Below the pieces are notes generated by a model. The model saw only the letters and a program-made list of their open reading frames with translations, made no database searches and was not told the DNA's origin. From Primula veris (Eukaryota > Streptophyta > Magnoliopsida > Ericales > Primulaceae), in NCBI GenBank assembly GCA_963682055.1, contig OY821745.1, forward strand, positions 7,757,501 to 7,821,500: a DNA stretch of 64,000 nucleotides. Direction: 5' to 3'. This document shows positions 53,320-64,000 of the stretch, piece after piece. The position numbers and the translations under genes were made by a program. How positions within the stretch are numbered: the first letter of the stretch is position 1; the number at the start of each line of letters is the position of its first letter.

Positions 53320-53790
53320 GTTATTGTGTACTTATCCAACCATAAGACGGACCATAAATATAAATGGTTATGGTTGATGCAACGACAATATGGTCATATT
53401 TTACTGTTATCCACATAAATGCAGCACTTCCCAAACTCTTAGCCTTATCATTAAGTTGATGGCTCATAATCCGGATTATCCTGAAAAGTCTAGTCGACTT
53501 GATAATACCGAAGAGTAAGAATCGAAATTTCAATTTGAATTACTTGAGTTTGGAAATTGAACATCCTGTCGATTATGTTCAGACCCAAATGGACTCACGA
53601 AAAGTTTGATGATGCGACTGCAAATGATTGCACGCACTTCTTGGTCTTGCATACCAAGATTTATATTTCCGTGTGGGGTTATGCTATTTTGCTGCATTGG
53701 TCCGTTATGAGGCCCATAGACACTCAGACACCATATGCGTACCAGCTGGTTACTGGTTATGAGCCAGAAGTATCATATTAACGCGTGTTT
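53320..53790 (+). pseudogene. copia integrase remnant
   Basis: Reading across frames gives pieces such as WSYFTVIHINAALPKLLAL, then LSLEIEHPVDYVQTQ, then WGYAILLHWSVMRPI with PYAYQLVTGYEPEVS. These match the conserved end of the copia integrase core (VEHP..Y.HTQNGLAE, WG.A..HA..L.RI.P, P..L..G.EP..SHLR). It needs several frameshifts and has lost catalytic context, so it is inactive. Confidence 0.8.
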
Positions 53791-54689
53791 GAAGTGCTTA
53801 ATTAATATTTTGATTGAGCCGATATAGCGTTCAAAATATGGACATCTGAAGGGGACATAAGTAGATTATGAATCTCATGCCTATCATTTGATAAAATAAC
53901 CTTGGCAAGCGATCTCTTTACCGCATGATATGCGAAAGTGACATCGCTAAGACTGTTCTCCCCATCATTAGGGGGATATTTGCACGTTACCGTTGATAAG
54001 GAATGACGTGAAGTAACGTGGCATAACCCACTCAGTCTTAGCTTGATCCTTAAAACTACACTTAGTGATAAGTAAGTGCATAGACTCCTTCAAGTCTAAC
54101 TAAATGCCAAACGCATTTAATGACTTTATGAGATGTCACGAGATCATTTATACATGCTGCAAAATGCTTGCAAGGATAGACGTCCCTGTCGGATGCTGTG
54201 TTCCTGTCGTAACACGTTGCTTTGGCCGAACCCGCCAAGCAAAGGACGCTGCCGTCGGCCGTCAGTTTGTCGTCCTTCCCAAGATATGAGGAAGTTGACC
54301 GGTTCTTAATTCGTTTAACCCCAGAGGTGGTGAACTGAAACTCGTTTGTCGCACGAGATTATAAAGGATCAAGGAGATGTGTGATTTCCTCCTCATCCTG
54401 AGAATCTTGAAATATCTGTCGATCATGATATCTTAGACGATATTAAAGCGAAATGAGACTGTCATTGATTACTTGTTCATATATTCGGTGACGACTGATA
54501 ATATGAGCAAATTATGACAGCGAACCATGTACCGTTGCCTGAAGTCAACGTAGAATAGACTAGATTAATGGAAACTTGCAATCCAAGTAGACTTCTTAGC
54601 GAAAGTGTGTTCGGACCTGTACCTCCAACACCACCAATGTTAAATGAGTTAGTTTATTTGGTTATTCGTAAGGAAAAGTGATGAGAATA

Positions 54690-55150
54690 ATGAGATTGTA
54701 GAATTCTAGCCTAGTAGCGCAAGGCTTCTCTCACATCTTGGAATTGATTACGAGATGGTTGATTTCCTCGTAATAGACATTATAATGGTCCCCTACGTTA
54801 TCAGTTTAGTAGTTTCCCAAAAGACTGATTATGCAGCATGTGATTGTGGTCACTGTTTTATTTCTATGAGAATTTAGAGAAAGAGATATAGATGAAGGTA
54901 CATGTGTGACTTCATGTGCTTAAATCAAGTAGTTCCTGACCACGGAACATGATCTCAATTGACTGAGACGTTCACTATATGGATTAATATAATCCGAGCG
55001 GATGTGGTATACCGCCTAAGTGAGTACTTGATCAGTTTGGGATACTTCAACAAGTATTATGCCCTTGCGTGTTTTGAAGCAATCCACGTTTTGGATTTGC
55101 CCTTCGAGATGACGGATCTTGGGAAGACACGGTAGTGACTTAGCCCGATG
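54690..55150 (+). pseudogene. copia reverse transcriptase remnant
   Basis: Pieces in different frames include CLVAQGFSH..GIDYE (from LVAQGF.Q..GIDY), then text around 55050-55075 resembling the YVCPCVF stretch, and FEMTDLGKTR at about 55104-55131 (from FEMKDLG). The YVDD active site cannot be found intact. Inactive. Confidence 0.65.
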
Positions 55151-55369
55151 ATCGAGTCCCGTAAAGATTGAATCTAAGTCCATGATTCAGACTACACCCA
55201 GAAGTTGTTATGACGTTTTAGTCATCATGACGCTAAGTCGTCAGATTCTCCCATGATCATTCGATCACTAGACATTGATATAGACCCAGTCCGTCCCTGA
55301 TGAGACGATGAAGAGGTATTAAACCATCATGTTCATATCTAAAGTACAATAAGCGCATCATTGTACTTG

Positions 55370-55870
55370 GTCTAATGTGCTAGGACGAACATCTCGTATG
55401 CTGTGAATGGTATAGCTCGACACAGCATCGCGCTAACACGCTGCCATCGAAATGGCATTAAAGACACATTCCCTTACCTTATGGTAATTTTGGAAGTGGG
55501 CTAGTTTATCCCATTTGCGTCATCGAGTGTACCTACCCCATTCGGTACTCGAATTAACGCAACCCTTTTTCGGTTATACCGATGCCGGTTATTTATCAGA
55601 CCCGCATAAGGGATATTCCTAACATGGTATGTCGTTACCATTAGGAATATGGCGATATCTTGGAGGTCTTGGAATGACTCCAAACGAATCACTCCGATCT
55701 ACTCGTGCTCTATGAGACGACTAGAGAGTGTATATGGCTTCGAGCTCGTATTAGCCATATTTGAATTACATACGCTCTGTTTCACGATCCAGATAAAACA
55801 CTTGTCTTATTTGAGGACAACTGGTTATCGATCAAGAGAGACATGACTACAGTATTTTATTTAGCATTTA
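55370..55870 (+). pseudogene. copia RNase H remnant
   Basis: Frame-shifted but clear matches: TRPDIAF-like text near 55415, RHWNGIK at about 55446, RINATLFGYTDAGYLSDPHK around 55550-55608 (from the conserved Y.DAGYLSDPHK), and LVLYETTRECIWLRA around 55707-55747 (from ILA.HEASRECVWLRS). Inactive. Confidence 0.82.
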
Positions 55871-55909
55871 TCATCGAAATAAATCTTCACATATAAAGTT
55901 TAAGAGCAT

Positions 55910-56530
55910 CCTGTTGAATGCTCGTTTTATTCCACGTTATATTTTTTTGCATACAGTCGTGTGCAAGTAAATGAGTCATCCAGTCGAATGCTCGTACTCT
56001 TTATTCGAATATGAAATAATTGCACCCAGTCGTGTGCAAGTGAGGGGGAGCATCCAGGTGAATGCTTATTGCACTAATTACTACTTAGTCGAAATCATCG
56101 CACTCTGTCGTGTGCAAGTGAGGGGGAGCATCTAGTCGCATGCTCGTGTACTCTTTTTGTCCTTAGACCAAAGTTTTTTTCCACTGGGTTTTCTTTGGCA
56201 AGGTTTTTAACGAGACACGTTCACATCATACCTCACTTAAGATTGCCGAAATTAGGGGGAGTATCCTGATGTATACTTCTTACCACTGTGTACTCTTTTG
56301 TCCTTCGACTAGAGGTTTTTCCCACTGGGTTTACTCTAGCAAGGTTTTGATGAGTCACATGTTTTGTGGTTGATCCTCTACTACTACCACTGTTGCACTA
56401 TTTTTCATTTGACTAGAGATTTTCCCATTGGGTTTGCTCTGGCAAGGTTTTGATGAGCCACAATGTTTTGTGGTTAGTTACTTACATGATATTTCGGCCT
56501 ATATCATTCGGCTACACAGTTTCTCCTAGG
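55910..56530 (+). repeat. tandem repeats in the copia 3' non-coding region
   Basis: Two families are interleaved. First, GTCGTGTGCAAGTGAGGGGG with GAGCATCCAGTCGAATGCTC recurs about four times at 55912-56150. Second, TTTTTCCCACTGGGTTT..CT..CAAGGTTTT recurs three times at 56170-56465. Both are typical of the stretch between pol and the polypurine tract in this kind of plant copia element. Confidence 0.8.
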
Positions 56531-56653
56531 TACCGGTTTTGTCCCACACTGGATTTTTCGGCCCTAAGGTTTTTATGTGTTTAGCACTGCGAATGAACTC
56601 GACTCACATTGACAACATGAAGACGAAGAAATTAAGACGTCCAAATGGGAGAG

Positions 56654-56877
56654 TGTTGTAGGATATTATTAGCCATCTTGAGTCTTACTCTATTAGGCTT
56701 ATCTTGGGCTTTCCTAACATATGTAACCCTAACCTCTATTATATAAAAAAGGTCAGGGGTCTCTCTCTGTATAATCATATTAATAAATAAACAGTTCGTC
56801 TGTTGTTTCTCATACCTCTCTCTATATCTATAAATATCTCTATATATATTTATAACGAGCTAATATGCCACACAACA
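56654..56877 (+). repeat. 3' LTR of the copia element
   Basis: 224 bp, same ends and length as the 5' LTR, preceded by the purine tract. Directly after it comes CAATATGTATACTCATACAT, which duplicates sequence found left of the 5' LTR. Confidence 0.92.
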
Positions 56878-56922
56878 CAATATGTATACTCATACATATA
56901 CATAAAATGCAAAAAATGAAAC

Positions 56923-56955
<33 letters not shown>

Positions 56956-57440
56956 CATTTTATAAAAAAAATCAACTTTTTTATAAAAAAAAAGTAACTT
57001 TTTTTTTATAAAAATGTAATATTTTTTTTAAAAGGTATGCACTTTTTGAAGCTCTTTTTTTTTAAATTATTTTTTTTCAAAAAAAAGTTATTTTTTTTTT
57101 TTGTAAAAAAACAATTTCTTTAGATAGTTTTTTTTAAAAAAGTTACTTTAAAAAAATAGTATTAAGAAAGTTAATTTTTTTATAAAACGTTATATTTATA
57201 TACATATAAATTGTGTATTTTTTGTATTATATGTATATGCATATGTATATGTACGAATATTTATATGTATATTTAACTATTTGTTTATGCTTATGTTAAA
57301 AATATAAATTTATAAACTTTTAGAGTTAAATTCATATGTTTTATAAAATTTGAAACTGAAATTAAATTTAAAATTAAATTCCGACCATTTAAAGGTTGAA
57401 AAAAACAAACAGTTCGATGCTCTATTGTTAAAACTTATTT

Positions 57441-58111
57441 TCGAGTATGTTTAAATACTTCGTAAGTAGTAAGTTGTAGTAAGACCAAGTGTATCAGTTC
57501 CCTTATATGACTCGTTTATGAGAATATTATTCTAAAATTATACACGCATCAGTTTCCCTATCCCTTACCTTAAATTTACATGAAATCAAATATAGCTCAA
57601 ATACACGATCAATATGTTACTTTATAATTAAAATAATAACTTATCTCTCTTACTTTTATTTTATTCTCTCTCATTTATTTGTACTTTTTAGATATAAATT
57701 AATAAAATAACAAAAATACGAGTTGTATAATTTTGATAGAGAAATTGATAAAAAAAAATGATAATTTGTATAAACCAAAACGTTTACTTATAAGTTATAA
57801 AAATGTACTTTTTACTTTAAATACGAGAAAACTTGTAAGCTATTTAATGTGATTGTTCTAATAAATTAAGTTGAGTTGAAAAAAATTGATACAAGCATGT
57901 TAAAATATACTAATATGTTGTTATGATAATAAATTTGAGAAACCGACAAACATATAAAAAGTTAAACCGTTGTCAGCAAAAGTTTAAACGACGGGTGCCG
58001 GTCCAAGTGAAATAAAAAATAAAACCCTCCATAAAATAAAAAAAAAAAAAAACACAATCTCTCCCAATCTCTCTCTCTCTCTCTCAGTCTCTCTGTGATG
58101 CTCCGGCGAGC
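57441..58111 (+). promoter_or_regulatory. upstream region and CT-rich leader of TFIIIC gene
   Basis: AT-rich DNA with no recognised element, ending with a pyrimidine-rich leader of (CT)n at about 58060-58095 directly before the ATG at 58112. The leader type matches those of the other genes in the window. Confidence 0.45.
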
Positions 58112-61100
58112 ATGGACAGCATAATCTCCACCGCAATTGAAGAAATTTGTATCCACTCCACCTCCGGAATATCTCTCTCCTCCCTCTTTCATAATCTCTC
58201 CCTATCTCTCTCCTCCCAATCTCTCCCTCTCTGTCCTCACGTTAAAAAATCTCTATGGGACAACCTAATTACCGTCCCGGGTCTTACGTTCGACTCGAAC
58301 GGTGTTTTCTTTGAAAACGATGAATTAAAGGTTCTGTCTTTGGAGGAGTGTGACAAGGTAAATTTGAGAATCGTTGCGACGGATTTTTTACTGGATAGTT
58401 TTTTGGGTATTTACGATATTAAGGTGTCCGGCGCGGGTGTTTCTCCGATTCAGCATCGGGTTCTTGAGCGCCTTGCAGTTGCTAGGTTTGGATTTTTTCT
58501 AGTTTCGCTTTTTTTTTTATGATTGAATTTTAGTTAAGTGATTTTATAAGCTATTCGGATCTATTTGTGCATGTGTTGTAATGTGTTTGGACTTTGGATT
58601 TGCTAGGTGGATAGGTTCGGGTTTTTCTAGTTTCGTTTTTTTAGGATTGCTTTTTAATGGTTAGGTGATCTGATTAGCTATGCGAATCTATTTGTTCATG
58701 TGTTGTAATGTGTTTCGGATTTGCTAGGTTCGGGTTTTTCTACTTTCGCTTTTGTATGATTGCTTTTTTTAGTGCTCAGGTGATTTGATTAGCTATGCAA
58801 ATCTATTTGTGCATGTATTGTAATTAGTTAGGTCTTAGGTTGAGGGTAATGGTGTTTTATTACAAAATAATGAACTAAAGGTTCGGTCTTTGAAGGAGTG
58901 TGAGAAGATAAATTTGAAAATAGTCGCGACGGATTTTTTGCTGGATAGTTTTTTGGGTATTTATGATATTAAGGTGTCCGACGCTGGTGTTTCTCAGATT
59001 CAGCGTCGGGTTCTCGAACGCCTCGCCGTTGCTAGGTTCGGGTTTTTTCTAGTTTTTTATTTCTATGATTGCTTTTTAGTGGTTAGGTGATTTGATTAGC
59101 TATGCGAATCTATTAGTGCATGTGTTGTAAATGTGTTTGGATTTGCTAGGTTTGGGTTTTTCTAGTTTCGTATTTTTATGATTGCTTTTTAGTGGTTAGG
59201 TGATTTGATTCGTGTTGGGTGTTTCTCAGATTCAGCGTCGGTTCTCGAACGCCTCACAGTTGTTCGGTTTTTTTTTCTTTTTCTTTCTAGTTTAGTTTTT
59301 TTTTTTTCTTTTAATGGTTCGGTGATTTCATTAGCTATGCGAATTTATCTATGCATGTGTTGTAAACTTGTAATGTGTTTGGGTTTGATAGGATTGCTCT
59401 TTTTTGTTTTTGCTCGTGTGATCGTGACACGATTATGAGATTCATTTGGGTGAAAGGTCTGATTTTTGAAAATAGAACAAAGTTTGATACTTAAATTGTT
59501 AATTGTGATAGTTTGGTACTTTTTTTGTTAACACTCGGTAGTTGAGTGGACTAAATGTATTTTTTCCCAAAAGAATGCAATTTCCGAAGTATTTTGGGAA
59601 TTTGGTAAACTGTGGGGGTTTTGTGATAGCAACCTTTTGCGGAGAAGGTTTTTAATCATTTTCAGGGTCTTTGCGTGCTCGAGTATCGGCGTGGCTAGGT
59701 TTGACCTTGTTTTAATATATTTGTTTATGATCGTTTTTACCTCTTACATGATGAGATTAGTTTTCGAGAAGAGCAGGTCCAAAGCTATGTTTGGACAATT
59801 TATACAAAAAATCATAGTATTTTTACTAATTTATTTGAGAAATTTTAGAATAGCACAGAATAATAGTGTTTTGCAACCCAAAAAACATGTTTAGCAACCC
59901 AAAAAACATGTTTAGCAATCCCAGATAGTAATGTTGGTTCCGCCCCTGGAGAAGACTAGTGCTAACTTTACAAAATAATTTTATGTATATGAGCATGTCT
60001 AGATTATAACAGGGTCAATTCCAGAATTTGTATTCCAGTGTTGTAAAATCAAAATACGTTAAGAGGGGTTTAAAAAATATTAGATTTCGGACGCATTTGG
60101 GATCTTTGTATAGACGTGGCTTTTTGAGATGGCAACCTTTTGTGGGGAGGTTTTTAGAAAAAAATTATGGGGGTTTGATTTAGCTTTGCCTCCTCAAGCG
60201 GCTCGACATTGCTAGGTTTGATGAGCTTTGATCTTGTTTTTATATATTTATTTATTAATGTTCCATTTTTTTTAATTAATGTGATTAATTTTCAACAAGA
60301 ATAGTGCTATTTATACTATAATATGCACGTCTAGATTTTTACAGTGTCCAAGCCAGAATATGTATGGGTTTTGTGTGTTTGTGGGGGTGGGGGAATAGAG
60401 GTAAAATCAAAAGACGTTAGAAGGGCTTCAAAGAGTTTTTAATTTCGGAAGTATTTCAGAGATTTTTAAAAAATAAATAAAAGTTGCAACAAATATGTGT
60501 GTGCTTAGTCTTGTTGTCAACACTGAAAGAGTTCTCTTATTTTACCCATTTGTCGCCAACACGTAATTGAAATAAATCAATTATATTAGTAACATGCAGA
60601 ATTAAATTCTGTTATCTCAATTACAGCTGGGGAGGTATCAATTTTTAGAGTAATCAAAGACAAAAAAAAAACAAAATAGGAAAACAGATTTACTGATAAT
60701 TGCAAAATAAGGCCGAAACATACTTGTAAGGGTGATTGTTTGTGCTTATCAACAAAACAAAACAAAATAAGAAAACGCAGGTGATTGTATGAATTCAAAG
60801 TAGCTTGCGCAAAATAGAAATGAATTATAGAAAAAACTGTATTTGAGGGATTTTTTGACTGCAGCTTTTGAGTTTAGAATATTAAGTTCAACTTATTTGT
60901 TGGTTTGGGCCAAAGCTTGATTTGTAAGCCGCAAAATCGTACTTGGTGGTTGTTGTACTTGTTATATTAGTTGGTCTTTTTCTGAAAGTTGTTTCTATAG
61001 GCTTATAGCAAACTATTGGTTTGTAAGATTTCTTAGTCGTTAATGTGTTTAGTCATGCTTGAGGATGATTTTATACTCTGTGCTGTTAAATCTTCTTCAT

Positions 61101-64000
61101 ATGATCCCGCATAATAGGTATTAATACTTTGTAATACATTGAAGCATACATGTGGGGCGTTGATTAGATTCTGTTTACTTGTGACTGTGGACCACTTTTT
61201 ATGGACCTAGTTACTGTGCTGGTACAAACTAGTGTGGAATTTTTTCAAATATTGTTCTCATAACTTAACACGACAAATGGTGGCATTTTGCAGAACGAAT
61301 GGTATTACTCAAAGTGAACTTGCCAAGGAATTCGGAATAAAAGGAAATAACATATTCTACATATTGAGAAATCTCGAATGTCGAGGACTGATCGTGCGAC
61401 ATTCTACTGTTTTGAGGACTGTAGATGCTAGTAATGAAAACGAGTCCAAAACTAGCACAATTGTGAGTACTAACATGCTTCATTTACATCGTTATGCAAA
61501 GCATTTGAGTTCTCAACAAAGACTCGAAGTTACTAAAGAGGATAAAACCCCAATATATGATGAAAATTCAGTGGATGGCGCCGAGTGTTCGAAAGAGGAT
61601 GTGCATGTAAAAGATTTTCTGCCTGCTTTGAAGGCCATTTGTGATAAGCTTGAACTAGCTGATGGCAAGGTAAATAAAAGAAAATCGCTGGGCTATGATC
61701 GGTTATGGTTTTTCTTTTGTAATGTTAATAAACTTAATGGCTGCCCCTTATTTCCCCCCCTCCTTGAAGGTTCTTGTTGTAGCAGATATTAAGCGAGACC
61801 TTGGTTACAAAAATACACCTGGGCATAGAGCTTGGAGAAATGTATGTTTGGTCTTCATTTCCTTATCTTCTTTATTCTGTTATTTTTTCTATAATGATAT
61901 CTCATAGAAATGTGAATTGTTTAAAAGTTGTGACACTGATTTCAGTCAGACTTTGTCTTTCAGATTCTTAACAGGCTGAAAGAAGCTCGTGTAGTTGAGG
62001 AGTTTTACGCGAAAGTGAACAAGAAGGTAGGCTAGACCCTTTATTCTGAACAGTGATTTTTTTATTTTTTTATTCTCCTTTTGGTCGTTCCTTTTAATTT
62101 TGTAAAAATAATAAGGTTTGGTGCAAGTAATGAAAACTACCTACTTCTCTTTGTTGTTTGTCTTTCATTGTCCCTTTTGCAAATCATGATGCTACCTTGA
62201 TACATGTAAATCTGAGGGTGACTTTAGTTCCATGAGTAGCTTTCAGTGGTGGAGTCAAATTACCCTTCATTTGGTCAGTTTAGCTTGTCTTTTTCTAGCG
62301 ATGCAATGAATTAACAATATAATATTACAAAAATAGATTAGTATCATGGGAGGCTTTTTTATGAAGTTTTACATGGCAGCATTGACTATTTTCTGTGTTC
62401 AGTAGATTTCATTCAAAATTTGAGCCAAAGTTAGGGTCCTCATTTGTCGTACTCCTTTTACCTGGCTATACTTTAGGAAAAGCGGGAATTTTTCAACTAA
62501 AAGGAAATTAGGTTAGACGAACCGTTAGTCTGTGTTCCCCTGTCATAAGTTTGTCAATGTTATTAGCATTGATTTCATAGAACCATTTGGTATTTATTAA
62601 TGACAAAATGGACTGATTTTAAGTCTGAAGTAACTTTTGTTCCGAATCTTAGGTTGTTTTTTTTACCATTTCTTTCTTTATCTGGGAAAAAGATATTACT
62701 TTTTGAAGAATAGTACAAAGAACCAATGCACCATATCAAACGAACCAGGAACCAATAATACCCAGTAGACTTTAGTCTTAAACATTTGAAACTGGTTTTT
62801 TCTTTAAATTTTCTGTTAAGTTTCGATACTTGGTATGCATCAGATCCGTCTCTCTTATATGGCTTTTATAGTTTTTTCCTTCATTTGTGGCATGAATATT
62901 GATTATTGCATATGAATGACCTCTTTTGTGCTGCTGGCCCCAAAATGGCGATACTGAATTGTGTTATAATACAGCTCTGTTCTCAAATCAACTGTCATTT
63001 TGTGGTAAATTAATCACCTACTTTATTGATTGATATTTTTGTTTGTTCGAAAGGAGGTTAGCTGTTTGCGCTTATTGAAAGGTTTCTCGCCCAAGAATTT
63101 TGAGCACAGAGCTACTCAACAAGGAGACGATGATGATCTTGGAAAGAGAAGTCAAATAACTGATCAGCTTCTCGAACTTCCAATTGAACATCAAATTTAT
63201 GATATGATTGATGAAAAAGGATTGGAAGGGTTGACTATTACTGAGGTCTGAGCATTTTCTTTGTATAACTTGTTTGGACATTCCGTAGAATTTACTGGTA
63301 ACCTTGCTCTCTGTACTATATATTGAGCAGCATTCTTCTCTGAGTTTAAATGTGTTTATTAGCCCTCCATTTTCTGACCAGTTAAAGAGTTGGCAAATAT
63401 TTTTAATGAAGTCTCCACCATTGAAATATCAAATTTTCATTTGTGATTATGGAGATCTATAATGCACAATTTCCCATCCTGTAAAGTCTAAGCCCGTACA
63501 TGAGCCATGGATCTGATTTTAGCATACAAAATTGTGACTGTATAAAATAATTTGGTTCTTAATTTATTCTTTGGTTGCAATTTAATGTGGATATATTACT
63601 ATTCGATACTACTTAGCAACGACGTAAAAATTAGGTTCAGGTAGTTAGATTCAATTTGTTGTCTGTAAAATTTTTGGCATTTTTTTAATGACCTTTTTTT
63701 TTTTTTGGCTTTCTTCTTCTCAAAATTAGATCTGCAAGAGGCTTGGGTTAAATAACAAGCGATATTACACTCGGCTCCTCAGTATGTTCTCTAGATTCGG
63801 AATGCATTTAGAGGTAGAAAACCAGAACAGAGGAAAGGCCTATAGAGTTTGGACTCCTGGAAACTTCCATAGTGAAGCATCTACTTCTTTCTCAAACAAG
63901 CCGGAAAAAGTCTCAAATCCAAATACTACTTCTAACTCATCGGAGGTTTGGAAAGCTGATTTGGGGGACTCTGATATATTACAGCAGAATGGGACTGAAC
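58112..64000 (+). CDS. GTF3C1: TFIIIC largest subunit (GTF3C1, B-block binding), 5' part
   Basis: Six exons are seen: 58112-58485, 61294-61669, 61770-61841, 61964-62026, 63054-63245, and 63730 to the window edge, all in frame with GT..AG introns (about 349 residues). It begins MDSIISTAIEEICIHSTSGI and includes a winged-helix segment TNGITQSELAKEFGIKGNNI with FYILRNLECRGLIVR, the B-block binding domain, spanning the exon 1/2 junction. Later conserved pieces are VADIKRDLGYKNTPGHRAWR, RLKEARVVEEFYAKVNKK and LTITEICKRLGLNNKRYYTR. The family binds the B box of tRNA genes and recruits TFIIIB for RNA polymerase III. Full-length plant proteins are about 1,800 residues, so most of the gene lies to the right. 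Intron 1 (2.8 kb) contains a duplicated copy of the exon-1 end. Confidence 0.88.
58520..59265 (+). repeat. exon-1 tail duplications in TFIIIC intron 1
   Basis: Bases about 58850-59035 repeat exon-1 bases about 58300-58485 with an offset of exactly 550 bp, including the GTTGCTAG donor edge. A shorter third piece is at about 59213-59262. Between them, a unit of about 110-120 bp with GATTGCTTTTTAGTGGTTAGG and TTAGCTATGCGAATCTATTTG recurs four or five times from 58520 to 59200. The array is therefore a local expansion that captured the exon end. Confidence 0.88.
59266..61293 (+). other. rest of TFIIIC intron 1, no gene seen
   Basis: About 59880-59920 has a short tandem CAACCCAAAAAACATGTTTAG repeat (two copies, core CCCAAAAAACATGTTTAGCA). 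Two imperfect copies of a GGCAACCTTTTG.GG / TTTGCGGAG block occur near 59628 and 60130. Nothing with coding potential. Confidence 0.45.

Larger units (their letters stand above)
47998..56877 (+). mobile_element. Ty1-copia LTR retrotransposon, degenerate, 8.9 kb
   Basis: Two 224-bp LTRs (47998-48221 and 56654-56877) begin TGTTGTAGGATATTATT and end ACACAACA. A primer-binding-like site CGTTATCAGCACGATGCTC follows the 5' LTR, and a purine tract AATGGGAGAG precedes the 3' LTR. Internal order is integrase, then reverse transcriptase, then RNase H, which defines Ty1-copia. All coding parts are riddled with stops and frameshifts, so it is dead. The internal region is interrupted by a solo LTR at 50663-52883. 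No intact 5-bp target duplication is visible; instead a longer flanking repeat is present (see findings). Confidence 0.92.
47720..57440. mobile_element. inverted-repeat (foldback/MITE-like) element split by a retrotransposon
   Basis: Left arm about 47720-47990 and right arm about 57190-57440 are reverse complements with roughly 75-80 percent agreement by eye. Shared strings include CAAATTTTATAAAACATAT, AAAAGTTTATAAATTT and CATAAACAAATAGTTAAAT. Removing the 8.9-kb copia element between them leaves a hairpin-prone element of less than 1 kb with a poly-A/T rich middle (56960-57180). There is no coding capacity, so it is probably a non-autonomous DNA transposon. Exact outer ends and target duplication are unclear. 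Confidence 0.65.

Noticed and set aside
61265..61483. Minus-strand ORF over TFIIIC exon 2
   Set aside because: Antisense shadow of the conserved winged-helix exon.

Overview
This is a gene-bearing stretch of a plant nuclear chromosome, AT-rich with GT..AG introns, and most likely from a eudicot; family or genus cannot be settled from the sequence alone. Evidence for a plant: a DYW-class pentatricopeptide repeat gene, a plastid-type UPF0426 gene, a FyPP/PP6 phosphatase with the plant exon pattern, a plant-mitochondrial DNA insertion, and plant Ty1-copia and long-LTR elements.

Genes in order: (1) UPF0426-like small plastid protein, minus, 2916-5169, 3 exons; (2) FyPP/PP6-type Ser/Thr phosphatase catalytic subunit, plus, 8637-15328, 10 exons, 303 aa; (3) F-box-associated (FBA) pseudogene, minus, 18099-18703, next to a solo LTR; (4) METTL21-like lysine methyltransferase, plus, 20875-25584, 5 exons, 274 aa; (5) zinc-dependent alcohol dehydrogenase-like protein, plus, 27839-33903, 10 exons, 379 aa; (6) DUF1308 (C7orf25-like) protein, minus, 34951-39818, 4 exons, 479 aa; (7) intronless DYW-type PPR protein, minus, 43333-45369, 678 aa; (8) 5' part of the TFIIIC largest subunit (GTF3C1/B-block binding subunit), plus, 58112 to beyond the right edge. 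For each multi-exon gene I read the splice sites by eye, and the exon lengths keep frame throughout. The genes look like unrelated housekeeping genes; there is no operon or evident gene cluster.

The space between and inside the genes is full of repeats. 0.2-1.5 kb holds two tandem arrays. 5.9-6.6 kb is organellar DNA (atp1 scrap plus half of a trnL-CAA). 18.7-20.1 kb is a solo LTR with a perfect 5-bp target duplication. A pair of related TG..CA elements lies at 28.8-29.8 kb (inside an ADH intron) and 41.2-42.3 kb. Several MITEs sit in introns. 47.7-57.4 kb is a three-layer nest: an inverted-repeat element, split by a decayed 8.9-kb Ty1-copia element with 224-bp LTRs, itself split by a 2.2-kb solo LTR with a perfect ACTTG target duplication.

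I found no new defence, biosynthetic or regulatory system. The observations most worth checking are the nested transposons and their odd flanking duplication, the PPR protein lacking its final YW, duplicated coding-exon ends inside the first introns of the TFIIIC and methyltransferase genes, and the 4 x 180-bp array in the phosphatase intron 1.
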